Below are positions 24,678 through 33,372 of a stretch of DNA of 64,000 nt, one piece after another. The notes below the pieces were generated by a model. That model was not told the origin of the DNA and made no database searches. It saw only the letters and a list, made by a program, of their open reading frames with translations. Origin of the DNA: Planctomycetota bacterium (lineage in GTDB: Bacteria > Planctomycetota > Planctomycetia > Pirellulales > Pirellulaceae); the NCBI GenBank assembly GCA_026692865.1, contig JAPLNI010000058.1, forward strand, positions 558,938-622,937, given 5' to 3'. Within the stretch, counting starts at the first letter, position 1; every line of letters begins with the position of its first letter. The translations under genes and the position numbers were made by a program.

Positions 24678-27416
24678 TTACTTATTGAGGAACAATGAGC
24701 TTTGGATAACTTCATGAATGAGTGAACGTAGGCCATAGTGGTGCGCGCTGGCTCGCCGCACAATGGCTTCGACTTCCGGGCGATCGGCGAATGACAAAGG
24801 CGCGCCGGTAGCATAGACAGTGAGCTGCATCGCGAGATTGCGGCCTAGCGCGGCTTCGTCTTCTCGCACCAGTCGTTTGAAGTCGCGGATCCCTTGAAAC
24901 GGACGGCCATCGGGCAGCTCGCCTGTCGCGTCCACGGGTAAACCAAAGTGAAACTCGAAGTTGTGGCCATTCTTGCCAATTCCTTTTTCAGGGGGAGTTT
25001 TCTCATCGACGGCCCGATAGCGATCGCGCCATGCCCCCATCACATCGAAGCTCTCCAGCGCAAAGCCAGCTGGATCTATCTTGCTGTGGCATGATGCGCA
25101 GCTTGGGTCGTCGCGGTGTTTCGCAAGTTGTTGACGAATGGTAACGGCACCGCGGATGTCGGGCTCAACGGCCGCAACAGGCGGTGGCGGCGGAATCTCG
25201 TAGCCGAGAATGCGCTCCATGATCCATTTACCCCGGAGCACCGGCGAGGTCGTGGTGCCATTGGCGGTGACCTTGAGCACGCTGGCTTGGGTCATGATAC
25301 CACCACGCGGGCTGTCGCCTGGCAACGTCAGGCGGCGCATGGCGATACCTTTCACGTCAGGAATTCCGTAGTGAGCGGCGAGGCGTTCATTGACAAAGGT
25401 AAAGTCCGAATCCACCACGTTGCGCACCGGCAAATCACGTTGCACCATCTCGGTGAAAAAGAGCCTCGTTTCGGCTAGAGCGGCTTCGGTAAGTGCATCG
25501 TCGAGATAGTAGTCGTTGTACAGCGAGGTCGACGGTGTCGAGTCGTCGATCTTGCGCAGGTCGATCCAGTAATCAAGAAATGCCTCGACGAATTGGCGCG
25601 CTTTGGGGTCATTGAGCATGCGCTCCGTCTCAGCCCGCAAGACATCGGGGCGACTGAGTTCGCCACGGTTGGCGCGTGCACGGAGCGCAGCGTCGGGCAC
25701 CGAGTTCCACAGGAAAAGCGCCAACCTCGTAGCAATCGAGTAATCGTTTAACGTACCTGGTTTCTCATTGAGAAAAACAAAGCCCGGCGATCCCAGTACC
25801 GCAGTGTAGCCCGCGATCATGGCTTCTGCGAAACTCAGTCCGGCGTCGAGACGCTGTTCGACAAGGTCAAGAAAAAGCTGCACGTCGATCTCATCGATCG
25901 GTTGGCGATAAGCCCTCGCGATGAAGCGGCGCATCAAGCGCTCCGCGTCTTTCTTCGGATCTTTGGAAACGATATCCACCTTGATTTCGCTGAGCAATTC
26001 AGCAGGCTCGCCACCCTTGGGACGCCGTTCGGCACGATCGACCACTGGGATCTTCAGCCCAGGTCTATTACCCGCGACCTTTACGATGGGCAAGTCGTCA
26101 AAGAGTAAACGATAGCCAGCCGTGGTGCTGTCGTCGTAGAGCGGTCCCTCAACTTCCATCCATCGAAGCGCAACGCCCGGCCTGCCTTCTTCAGTCTTCA
26201 GCGGGTTCTCAAAGTTTGGCGGTCGAGAACGAAAGAAACGCGAAGCGTCGGGCACAAGCGTTTCGTTGGCATGTAACCAGACCTCGCCAATGTCGTGAAC
26301 CGAAGGGACGGGTGTCAGATCGAACTGGCCGACGCGACTGTTCATGACGCCGTTGCGAGTGTAGACCGTCATCGGTTCATCGCGACGGCCAACCGTGACT
26401 GGTACCCGAAGCTTGTCGGCCTCACTGGCCTCGTCATCGATTGAGTCGTTGGTAGCGTTTTTGTTTGTAACTTTGTCAGCGATTGAGGATCGCCATTTCG
26501 AATCGGGCTCGACCCAAAGCGTGTAGCCACTGAAGCGAATTCGGTAGCGACCTGCGACTGGCGCTCGAAAACCATCCCAGCGATAACGAAAGCCCGCCAT
26601 GTAAACGCTCGATACCCAACCGACGGCTTCTAGGTCTCGAGTTGTCGGATCAACGTCGCCAACGGTCAGTGGCGTATTCTTCGCGCCGTCAAGCTGCGGT
26701 TTCGTGCCAAGCAAAAGAAAAGTATTTCGGTCGGGTAAACCATTTTTAAAATTTTTCCGTAGCTTGCCCGTGAGCGTCCGCTGGTCGCGGGCGTAAAAAC
26801 GAGTTGTGGTCGTTGGCGGCTGTTCGAACCGCACGCTGATCGCTTGACGCAAGGCGTAGTCAGCGGCGCTCATGTAACGAGCCATGTGGACGTGCGAAAC
26901 ATCGAGTGCATCACCGATCTTGTTGAATGCGAGGGCTTCGCCATCGACCGGAAACTGGCCTTTGATTTGGAGCCAAGGTGCTGAGAGCAGATCGCGCAGA
27001 GCGTTCTCGTATTCGTAGCCGTTGAGCCGGCGCTGTGTTGCGCGTCCCTCTAAAACGATCCGTTTTTGATCGGCTACCATCAGTGCTGATTCGACTGCAT
27101 TGGTGAATCCCTTTAACTCATTTTCATCTGGACGCGTTTCCTCCTTCGGTGGCATTTCACCAGCCATCACCCGGTCGAATACTTTCACCCACGTTGCGAA
27201 GTTGCGAGAATCAGTCGGCTTAAACGCAATAGACTCCAAGTCGAGTCCACTCGTCTTCGTCTGCTGGTCGTGGCAATGCACGCAATGCTCTTGAAGAAAC
27301 GGGAACAAATTATTGTGCAACGCATCGTCCCGGGTGCCCTGCGCAGCAATGCCATCCACGAGAAGTGATACTATGATCATTAACACGATGATCAGCGAGT
27401 GGTTAAGAGTTCTCAT
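24678..27416 (-). CDS. Secreted diheme-type PSD3-PSD5-PSD4-PSCyt3-PSD2 protein (DUF1592 family)
   Basis: A 912-aa protein with a Sec signal peptide (residues 6-26). A first c-type heme motif is CVHCH (45-49). PSD3/DUF1587 lies at about 105-170, followed by PSD5/DUF1595, PSD4/DUF1592 (FLDYWIDLRKID; LYNDYYLDDALTEAAL) and PSCyt3/DUF1588 (YGIPDVKG; LRGKWIMERILG). A second heme motif is CASCH (about 773), and PSD2/DUF1585 closes the protein (LTVYATGAPLSFADRPEVEA). The start at 27416 gives a clean signal peptide; the frame is open to 27539. It probably acts as a periplasmic redox partner of the adjacent DUF1552 protein. Substrate unknown. Confidence 0.9.
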   Translation of the reverse strand: MRTLNHSLIIVLMIIVSLLVDGIAAQGTRDDALHNNLFPFLQEHCVHCHDQQTKTSGLDLESIAFKPTDSRNFATWVKVFDRVMAGEMPPKEETRPDENELKGFTNAVESALMVADQKRIVLEGRATQRRLNGYEYENALRDLLSAPWLQIKGQFPVDGEALAFNKIGDALDVSHVHMARYMSAADYALRQAISVRFEQPPTTTTRFYARDQRTLTGKLRKNFKNGLPDRNTFLLLGTKPQLDGAKNTPLTVGDVDPTTRDLEAVGWVSSVYMAGFRYRWDGFRAPVAGRYRIRFSGYTLWVEPDSKWRSSIADKVTNKNATNDSIDDEASEADKLRVPVTVGRRDEPMTVYTRNGVMNSRVGQFDLTPVPSVHDIGEVWLHANETLVPDASRFFRSRPPNFENPLKTEEGRPGVALRWMEVEGPLYDDSTTAGYRLLFDDLPIVKVAGNRPGLKIPVVDRAERRPKGGEPAELLSEIKVDIVSKDPKKDAERLMRRFIARAYRQPIDEIDVQLFLDLVEQRLDAGLSFAEAMIAGYTAVLGSPGFVFLNEKPGTLNDYSIATRLALFLWNSVPDAALRARANRGELSRPDVLRAETERMLNDPKARQFVEAFLDYWIDLRKIDDSTPSTSLYNDYYLDDALTEAALAETRLFFTEMVQRDLPVRNVVDSDFTFVNERLAAHYGIPDVKGIAMRRLTLPGDSPRGGIMTQASVLKVTANGTTTSPVLRGKWIMERILGYEIPPPPPVAAVEPDIRGAVTIRQQLAKHRDDPSCASCHSKIDPAGFALESFDVMGAWRDRYRAVDEKTPPEKGIGKNGHNFEFHFGLPVDATGELPDGRPFQGIRDFKRLVREDEAALGRNLAMQLTVYATGAPLSFADRPEVEAIVRRASAHHYGLRSLIHEVIQSSLFLNK

Positions 27417-27535
27417 TAGATAGTTGGCTTTCGTGTTGTGATTTCCATAATAATGAGACGGCAACGGACTGTATATTACAACTTCTATTTCAGGTGTTAC
27501 GAAAACTGCCAAGGAGCCCTCAGCAGGGAGCCACC

Positions 27536-28390
27536 TCATTCCACCGGTTGTTTGACCAAGTTTCGAAACTGGGCCGGACTCATGCCGGTCGCGGTCCGAA
27601 AAAAGTAGGAGAAGTATTGTTCGCTAGTGAAGTTTAGTTCATAAGCTACTTCCTTGACGCTCAGTCGTGGATCGCGCAGTCTCAGCCTAGCCTGCTCCAG
27701 ACGGTTGCGTTGCAGAAACTCCTTGATTGACTCGCCGCATGCCTGTTTGAACAGCGAACGCAGGCTGCCGTAACTTGTTCCCGAAAGATTGGCTAGTTCG
27801 AGCACCGACCAATTGCGAGTCCGATCGGAGGACACGGCATCGAGTACTCTTGCAATCGGTTCAGGAAAGAATCGGTGCGGATTGAACAAAACGCCGCGGG
27901 CTCGAAGGAGCATGCCCAGGACTTGAGTTATCAGCAGATGCGATTGCCACTCGTATTCAAGCGGCTGGCGCGTAACCAAATCGATGATCCGCCGATGGAC
28001 GCGGCGTATAGCGACCATGTCACTTGGTTTGCTAAATGAGAATTCACGTCCGCAGCCGAGTAGGTCAAGCCAAACTTCCAATGCCGGACCTGAGAAATGC
28101 AGTCCGGTCGTGACTAGGGTGGTGTCTGGTGCCGGCAAATAGGTGCGAGTACAGGTCAGATCAAGCAGCCAACAACTCGGCCCTGTATGAACAGGAAAAG
28201 AACCGCTCTCGATCTGTATGCTGCCATGTCCTGAGAGGATCCATAAAAGAAGGGCACCTGGCTTGTCATGTATCTCGTGGTGTTCAGGCTCGTCCCGACT
28301 GCCAATGCCCTGCGATAGGACATGCCACAAAATCCGCCGTGATTCAAGCGAAGGCAATGCTATGTGTACGGGCTCGTATGAGATTACCAA
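27536..28390 (-). CDS. AraC-family transcriptional regulator
   Basis: A 284-aa protein with an N-terminal cupin-like sensing domain (residues 1-150; GALLLWILSGHGSIQIESG) and a C-terminal double HTH (about 185-284). The second half has VKEVAYELNFTSEQYFSYFF followed by TGMSPAQFRNL, a near-textbook AraC signature. It is followed by a 119-bp AT-rich gap (27417-27535) that should hold the promoter of the DUF1592/DUF1552/GH43/sugar-acid genes. It is the only regulator seen in the 51-kb cluster, so it is the best candidate for sensing the released sugar. Confidence 0.9.
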   Translation of the reverse strand: MVISYEPVHIALPSLESRRILWHVLSQGIGSRDEPEHHEIHDKPGALLLWILSGHGSIQIESGSFPVHTGPSCWLLDLTCTRTYLPAPDTTLVTTGLHFSGPALEVWLDLLGCGREFSFSKPSDMVAIRRVHRRIIDLVTRQPLEYEWQSHLLITQVLGMLLRARGVLFNPHRFFPEPIARVLDAVSSDRTRNWSVLELANLSGTSYGSLRSLFKQACGESIKEFLQRNRLEQARLRLRDPRLSVKEVAYELNFTSEQYFSYFFRTATGMSPAQFRNLVKQPVE

Positions 28391-28493
28391 GGTTGTTTAT
28401 TCTAATAGCCGAGGGAGTGTAAACAGAACGCGAAATGTTTTGTGGGTCTGATGGTTGGATCGAGTCAGATTCCTCACTGTGTGGAGAATTCAT

Positions 28494-29924
28494 TCAGGGG
28501 CGAGTGCGAGTGGCTGTTTGGATTTGGGTAAATTCTGTTTTGAGCTTAGTAACAATCCCAGGTTCTTGGTTGATGAGGTTTCGCGTTTCGTGGAGGTCGT
28601 CAACCAAGTTATAGAGCTGGCCAGCTGGTTCGTCCTTTGCAGGAAAGGTGCCGCTATCCTGTCGCATAAACAAATTGGATTCCCGGCCTTCGATGTATTT
28701 CCATGGGCCAGAGCGAATCGATTTGCCAATCACGAGCGAATTGCGCATGCTCAGATTTTTAGGCTTCAAACCCAGCAGCGCGGGAAGAAAGCTGATACTG
28801 TCCGGACCCGCATCGTCAGGCAACTTTGTCCCTGTGACTTCCGCCAGCGTTGCCATCACGTCGGTAAAGCAAACGAGTTGATCGCTGGTCGAGCCAAACT
28901 GAACCTTGCTTGGCCAACGGACGATGAAGGGCATGCGATGACCGCCTTCCCAATGAGAATTCTTCATGCCGCGTAGACCACCAAGCGAATCATGGCCGGT
29001 GCGCTGCACATCTTCGGGATACCAAACGGGTCCGTTATCGGAGGTAAAGATGACGATGGAATTGTCAGCGAGCTTCGTGTCATCGAGCGCCAGCAGCACG
29101 CGACCGATCATCGCATCAACCATCATGGCAAAGTCACCATACAGCCCCGCTTGGCTTCGATTCTGGAACTCAGGCGAAGGTAGCCAAGGCGTGTGCGGCG
29201 CGGTCAGCGCGAGGTAAAGCATCAGTGGTTTCGTGCTTGCTTCCTTCGCATGATCGCGGATGACCTTCATGGCTTCGTCAGTCAATCGTGGCAGCACGTC
29301 TTTTAACTGCAGGTCCGGTGCGATACCGCCGCCGCGCCAAAATGCACCCTGAATGGCCGACCAGCCTTCCGTGTTATTGTCACCAATCTCATTTGTGGGT
29401 GGCGTTACAGCGCGATCGCCGCGCACATAGAAATAAGGCGGAATGTCGGTCGAAGCGCGGAAGCCAAAGAAGCTATCAAAGCCGCGATCCACCGGCCCGC
29501 CAGGTAATACGTGATCGTAGCCATTCTCTTCAAAACCGAGATGCCACTTGCCCACCATCGTCGTACGGTAGCCTGCTGTCTTCAGCAACGATGCGATCGT
29601 GGTCTGGTCTTTCTTGATCAGCGGCTGCTTGGGCCACTTGGAGGTATCCGTTCGAAACGGGTGCTGCCCTGTGATAAGTCCATAACGGGAAGGATGGCAA
29701 AGCGGGCCCGGTGCATGGGCATCGGTGAACCGCATTCCTTCGCTTGCAAGACGGTCGATGTTTGGCGTAGCGATCTTCGACTGCGGGTTGTAGCAACCTG
29801 GATCGCCGTAGCCCATGTCGTCAACGAGAATGATGATGATGTTGGGTCGCTGTTCCGAGGCGGTTGCCGGTCGAGCAACGCCACCTAAAGCAAGAATCGC
29901 GAGAAGGAGAAAAATCGGTTTCAT
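28494..29924 (-). CDS. Secreted sulfatase (alkaline-phosphatase superfamily)
   Basis: A 476-aa type-I sulfatase with a Sec signal peptide (cleavage near ATAS, residue 23). Metal ligands D35-D36 are in LVDDMGYGDPGC. The modification motif CHPSRYGLITG has C76 as the formylglycine precursor and R80. MVGKWHLGFE and FTSDNGPVWYPED supply further metal and sulfate ligands. It needs a formylglycine-generating enzyme, which is not in this window. It probably removes sulfate esters from an algal or other marine polysaccharide outside the cytoplasm. It lies between the DUF1080 gene and the AraC regulator in the same orientation. Confidence 0.93.
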   Translation of the reverse strand: MKPIFLLLAILALGGVARPATASEQRPNIIIILVDDMGYGDPGCYNPQSKIATPNIDRLASEGMRFTDAHAPGPLCHPSRYGLITGQHPFRTDTSKWPKQPLIKKDQTTIASLLKTAGYRTTMVGKWHLGFEENGYDHVLPGGPVDRGFDSFFGFRASTDIPPYFYVRGDRAVTPPTNEIGDNNTEGWSAIQGAFWRGGGIAPDLQLKDVLPRLTDEAMKVIRDHAKEASTKPLMLYLALTAPHTPWLPSPEFQNRSQAGLYGDFAMMVDAMIGRVLLALDDTKLADNSIVIFTSDNGPVWYPEDVQRTGHDSLGGLRGMKNSHWEGGHRMPFIVRWPSKVQFGSTSDQLVCFTDVMATLAEVTGTKLPDDAGPDSISFLPALLGLKPKNLSMRNSLVIGKSIRSGPWKYIEGRESNLFMRQDSGTFPAKDEPAGQLYNLVDDLHETRNLINQEPGIVTKLKTEFTQIQTATRTRP

Positions 29925-29983
29925 AGACTGTCATCTCTCGCTTTCCATTAGTCGGCTCGATCGCGTGCATCGCATCTTGGTGT

Positions 29984-30766
29984 TCACTGGTTGAGTTCTT
30001 TGATATAGATGTTTTTGAATTGCACTAGGCTAGGAGAAACGACCCACTGGTCGTCGCGTTCGCTGCCGTGATGCTGGAGCGCCAAGCGTCCCCGAGATGG
30101 AAGGTCAGGAATCGTCGCACCGGGCAGGACGGTTTTGCCATTGAGCGCCACGGACACGGTCTTGCCCCGAACGGTGATCTCGAAATGATTCCACTCGCCG
30201 ACGGGCTTATCGGCCTGCGTGCGCGGGGTGACTGCGGCGCGGAGTTCGGGCGAGGTATTCGGGTCGGTGCGGGGGCCATACATTTCTCCGGAGCCGACGG
30301 GCCAGCACCAGATGTTCACTTGGTAATACCAATTGACCTTCTTGCCAGCCTCGCGAAGCAGGACGCCCGAGTCCGAGTCCGGCAACGTCAGATTAAGTTC
30401 TTTACCCTGCGTGTCTCGGGCGTACGTACCATCAGGCAGGACATAGCGAACTTTGGGATTGATGTAAGGCGTTTCCTTGATTCGCCAGTCCAATTGAAGA
30501 ATGTAATCACCAAACTCGCGCTCGGACCAGAGGTTCTTATCTCCACTGGACTCGCTACGCGCATCGTAATCAATGACTCCGTTCACGATCTTCCAATGGC
30601 CATTGTCGCCGGCGGGCACCGTCCAACCGGTGAAGTCCCTGCCATTAAACAGGGAAACAAAACCGAGCGGCGGCTCATTGTCTGCCGCATGGGCTAGGCT
30701 CAATGCGAGGAGCGCTGCAAAGGACGTGACTGTGGAAGACTTCAGGAATCCTGTGATGGCTTGCAT
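29984..30766 (-). CDS. Secreted DUF1080 protein (3-keto-disaccharide hydrolase family)
   Basis: A 260-aa protein with a Sec signal peptide and a jelly-roll DUF1080 domain: LGFVSLFNGRDFTGWTVPAG, WKIVNGVIDYDAR, LWSEREFGDYILQLDWR, SDSGVLLREAG, WNHFEITVRGKTVSVALNGK and GRLALQHHGS. The family includes periplasmic 3-keto-glycoside hydrolases; carbohydrate binding alone is another possibility. The start at 30766 gives the signal peptide; upstream in-frame codons overlap the next gene. It is adjacent to a ThuA-DUF1080 fusion, so two DUF1080 domains are produced from this locus. Confidence 0.87.
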   Translation of the reverse strand: MQAITGFLKSSTVTSFAALLALSLAHAADNEPPLGFVSLFNGRDFTGWTVPAGDNGHWKIVNGVIDYDARSESSGDKNLWSEREFGDYILQLDWRIKETPYINPKVRYVLPDGTYARDTQGKELNLTLPDSDSGVLLREAGKKVNWYYQVNIWCWPVGSGEMYGPRTDPNTSPELRAAVTPRTQADKPVGEWNHFEITVRGKTVSVALNGKTVLPGATIPDLPSRGRLALQHHGSERDDQWVVSPSLVQFKNIYIKELNQ

Positions 30767-30816
30767 AATTGATCGTTGCTTTCGTTGCGATACTAGGTTG
30801 ATGCTGTTGAAGCGCA

Positions 30817-32298
30817 TCATGGAAGTCGTTTTAGACGTATGTTGCGATATTCCATCTGGCCGCGATCGGCTTCGAAACCGATGGGACCGGAAGCAGGAAC
30901 GGCCAGCGCGGCTTCCAGGATCTCGCCATTGCAGGTGCAATGAGCGACATTGTCCTTCACCACCACAACGATTTCATTCCAATCCTGTGGCTTGTACTTC
31001 TTCAAAGTATTGTAAGGACCAGCGACGAGATAATCGCGCACTTGCAATTGTGGCTGACGAATAAACAGGCCGCTGTCCGCGTTCACCTCCGAGCGGAAAT
31101 CGAGTCGCAGTTCGAAGTTCCCAACGAACTCACTTTGAGTCGTGATGCGCTGGCCGGCTTTTTCGACCCCCGCCGGGGCCGGATGCACGATGAGTATACT
31201 ATCCTTGGCGGAAAAGCGAGCGACTGCGTTGACGTCGAGCGGATCGCGGGTCTTGTTGTTCTTGGAAACGGTCCAACCTGTGAGGTCCTTGCCGTTGAAG
31301 AGCTGCGTTTCCTGTGCGCCATCCAATGTATTGCTGATGACATTCAGCGAAGGCTTATCCGCGCTCGGGAAGTTCGCTGGAACTGGATAGGTGACTTCAC
31401 GTTTGGCGAGCCATTGCAGAACGCGCGGCATGATCGTTTGGAACGCGACGTCATTCAGATTGGGTGGATCGATTTGATCTTTCCACATGTGACCACAGGT
31501 ACTGCTATAAACGCGACCTTGGCCGTATTGCACGGTCCATTCCGTGGGCCAAAAATTCTGGGTCTTCTGATCGAATCCGTACGAGATGACCTCGAGATTC
31601 TTTATTGGGCCACGAGCGAAGAAATAGACTTCCAGTTCCGCGGCCATCCACTCGGTGGGCAATCCCTTATGAATCGGATGTTCGCCTCGACGAAAGATTA
31701 CCGTGTTGAGTCGTGCGCCATGGCCCGTCTTCTCTCCATCACCAGGTGCGTGAATTTTGAGCTCGCCTTGTTTGTTGAGTGAGATTGCCTTACCGAAGTC
31801 AGCCGCTCGCCAGCCGAGGCCGATGATATCGTTGTAAGCAGGCCACTCTACGAAGGCGTTGTTGCCACCGTGATAAATGAACGCGCCTCCACCGCCGGAG
31901 ACATAATCCTCAAACGCCTTCTTCACTTCCGCTGGCCATTGCGGGCCAAGCGTTTTTGGGTTGTTTCCACCAGGAAGATCGTTAATTGTCTGGATGACTG
32001 CGTCATAGTCCGAAAACTTCGGTCGCCACGTAGCCCACTCCGGCGCATCCACGGTGTTTGGCGCCGTCGACACATCGACTTTGAACAAGCCTGCGTTATC
32101 TAAGATCTTTTGGATCAGCTTCGTATTGCGAGGCCAATCGTGGTTGCTATAGCCGTCAATAATGAGCACCTTGATAGGTGCCTCAGCGTTCTTGGGATCT
32201 GCCCCGAAAAGCAAACTTGAATCCACCGCAAGCCAACTCAACGAGATCGCGGCAAAGTGAAAGAGTAAGAGTCCAATCCTGCGTCGTCGAATGTTCAA
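30817..32298 (-). CDS. ThuA-DUF1080 fusion protein, secreted
   Basis: A 493-aa protein with a signal peptide (about 1-32). A ThuA/glutamine-amidotransferase-like domain spans about 40-300 (VLIIDGYSNHDWPRNTKLIQ, YVSGGGGAFIYHGGNNAF, VYSSTCGHMWKD). A DUF1080 domain spans about 325-493 (TQLFNGKDLTGWTVS, FELRLDFRSEVNADSGLFIR, IGFEADRGQMEYRNIRL). ThuA proteins act in trehalose/keto-sugar metabolism and DUF1080 in 3-keto-disaccharide cleavage, so the fusion suggests sequential handling of a 3-keto sugar. It lies just upstream of the separate DUF1080 gene. Confidence 0.87.
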   Translation of the reverse strand: MNIRRRRIGLLLFHFAAISLSWLAVDSSLLFGADPKNAEAPIKVLIIDGYSNHDWPRNTKLIQKILDNAGLFKVDVSTAPNTVDAPEWATWRPKFSDYDAVIQTINDLPGGNNPKTLGPQWPAEVKKAFEDYVSGGGGAFIYHGGNNAFVEWPAYNDIIGLGWRAADFGKAISLNKQGELKIHAPGDGEKTGHGARLNTVIFRRGEHPIHKGLPTEWMAAELEVYFFARGPIKNLEVISYGFDQKTQNFWPTEWTVQYGQGRVYSSTCGHMWKDQIDPPNLNDVAFQTIMPRVLQWLAKREVTYPVPANFPSADKPSLNVISNTLDGAQETQLFNGKDLTGWTVSKNNKTRDPLDVNAVARFSAKDSILIVHPAPAGVEKAGQRITTQSEFVGNFELRLDFRSEVNADSGLFIRQPQLQVRDYLVAGPYNTLKKYKPQDWNEIVVVVKDNVAHCTCNGEILEAALAVPASGPIGFEADRGQMEYRNIRLKRLP

Positions 32299-32321
32299 TT
32301 GATTTCTCCAATTGTTGAAAG

Positions 32322-32340
32322 TGATTACTGATTACTGATT
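32322..32340. repeat. Short heptamer repeat (TGATTAC, 2.7 copies)
   Basis: TGATTAC is repeated at 32322-32328 and 32329-32335 and partially to 32340. It covers the stop codon of the amidohydrolase-like gene. It resembles the heptamer array at 43857-43891 on the opposite strand. Confidence 0.5.
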
Positions 32341-33332
32341 CCATATGCAGCGCGCCCATTCTCCCAGCAAATTTCTTCCATCGTTTCGCGACTTTGGAGG
32401 GAGAAGAATTCCATGGCGAGCTTTTGTACGGCAGGCAATGGAGCTCCACGCTCACACACCGGCCAGTTACTTCCATAGACGAGTCGTTCAGGTCCCATCG
32501 CTTCCCACAGCACATCGAGAAGTTCGCGATAGTAATCGAGGGACGTGGGGGATTTACCTGGTTCGTCACTCTTGACAAGCTCGACAAGACCGGAGACCTT
32601 GCAATAAATGTTCTTCTGCGCACCAGCGGTCCGCATCCCTTCACGCCAACTCTCTGGAATGCCTTTCGCGGGATCACCAGGACCGGCAAGATGATTGAGC
32701 ACAATGCGAAGGCTAGGAAACTTCGAGGCCAAACTGGCGACGGGCGCGAGCATCGAAGCATTGCCAATAACGTCGAGCGTCAATCCCTTGTCAGCCATGG
32801 TCCGCATAGAAGCCAGAAAAACTTTGTCATCTAATTTCTTGGTTATGGTACCACCGCCTACGCGAATGCCGCGGAACTTTGGGTTGGCAGCGAAGCGTTT
32901 CAGTTGGCGGTCAAACTCCGGAGCATCCGGATTCAAATGGCCAACGATTCCAGCAATGAGGCGTTCTCGACCGGCGAGATCGAGCAGCCACTGATTGTCT
33001 TCCAACCAGGAACTGGCTTCGACCACGATCACCCCATCGACTCTCGAACCTCCTAAAGCCGTCACGTAGTCAGCGGGCAGAAGACGGCGATAAAGCAACT
33101 TGTCGTCGCTCTTGGGCCAGGGGATGCCTTGTGGACGTGTAGGGTCATAAAAATGGACATGCGTATCAAGGACGCGCAAGCGGTCTGATGCCGCTGTGTT
33201 TTGGGCTGCCGCAAGTTGACTCAGCCAAGGTGCGATCGAAAATCCGGCGGCGCTCAGCGCAAAATCTCGCCGCGAAACTTGTGGGAGAATCCGAGGTTTG
33301 GATGATTGGGAGTTGTTTATGTGAATCGTCAT
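32325..33332 (-). CDS. Amidohydrolase-family TIM-barrel protein (COG3618-like), Tat-exported
   Basis: A 335-aa protein with a twin-arginine signal (R21-R22 in VSRRDFALSAAG). The metal-binding HxH is H58-V-H60 in LDTHVHFYDPTRP. Later landmarks are VIVEASSWLEDN, LDVIGNA, RIVLNHLAGPG (third His) and RLVYGSNWPVC (Asp replaced by Asn at the usual metal site). The family hydrolyses lactones and related cyclic substrates, including sugar lactones, which fits the sugar-acid context. The stop lies in a heptamer repeat (32322-32340). Confidence 0.82.
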   Translation of the reverse strand: MTIHINNSQSSKPRILPQVSRRDFALSAAGFSIAPWLSQLAAAQNTAASDRLRVLDTHVHFYDPTRPQGIPWPKSDDKLLYRRLLPADYVTALGGSRVDGVIVVEASSWLEDNQWLLDLAGRERLIAGIVGHLNPDAPEFDRQLKRFAANPKFRGIRVGGGTITKKLDDKVFLASMRTMADKGLTLDVIGNASMLAPVASLASKFPSLRIVLNHLAGPGDPAKGIPESWREGMRTAGAQKNIYCKVSGLVELVKSDEPGKSPTSLDYYRELLDVLWEAMGPERLVYGSNWPVCERGAPLPAVQKLAMEFFSLQSRETMEEICWENGRAAYGISNQ

Positions 33333-33372
33333 TTCAGTGTTTCGTTGCAGTCAGTAAATCTACTCATTGGCC

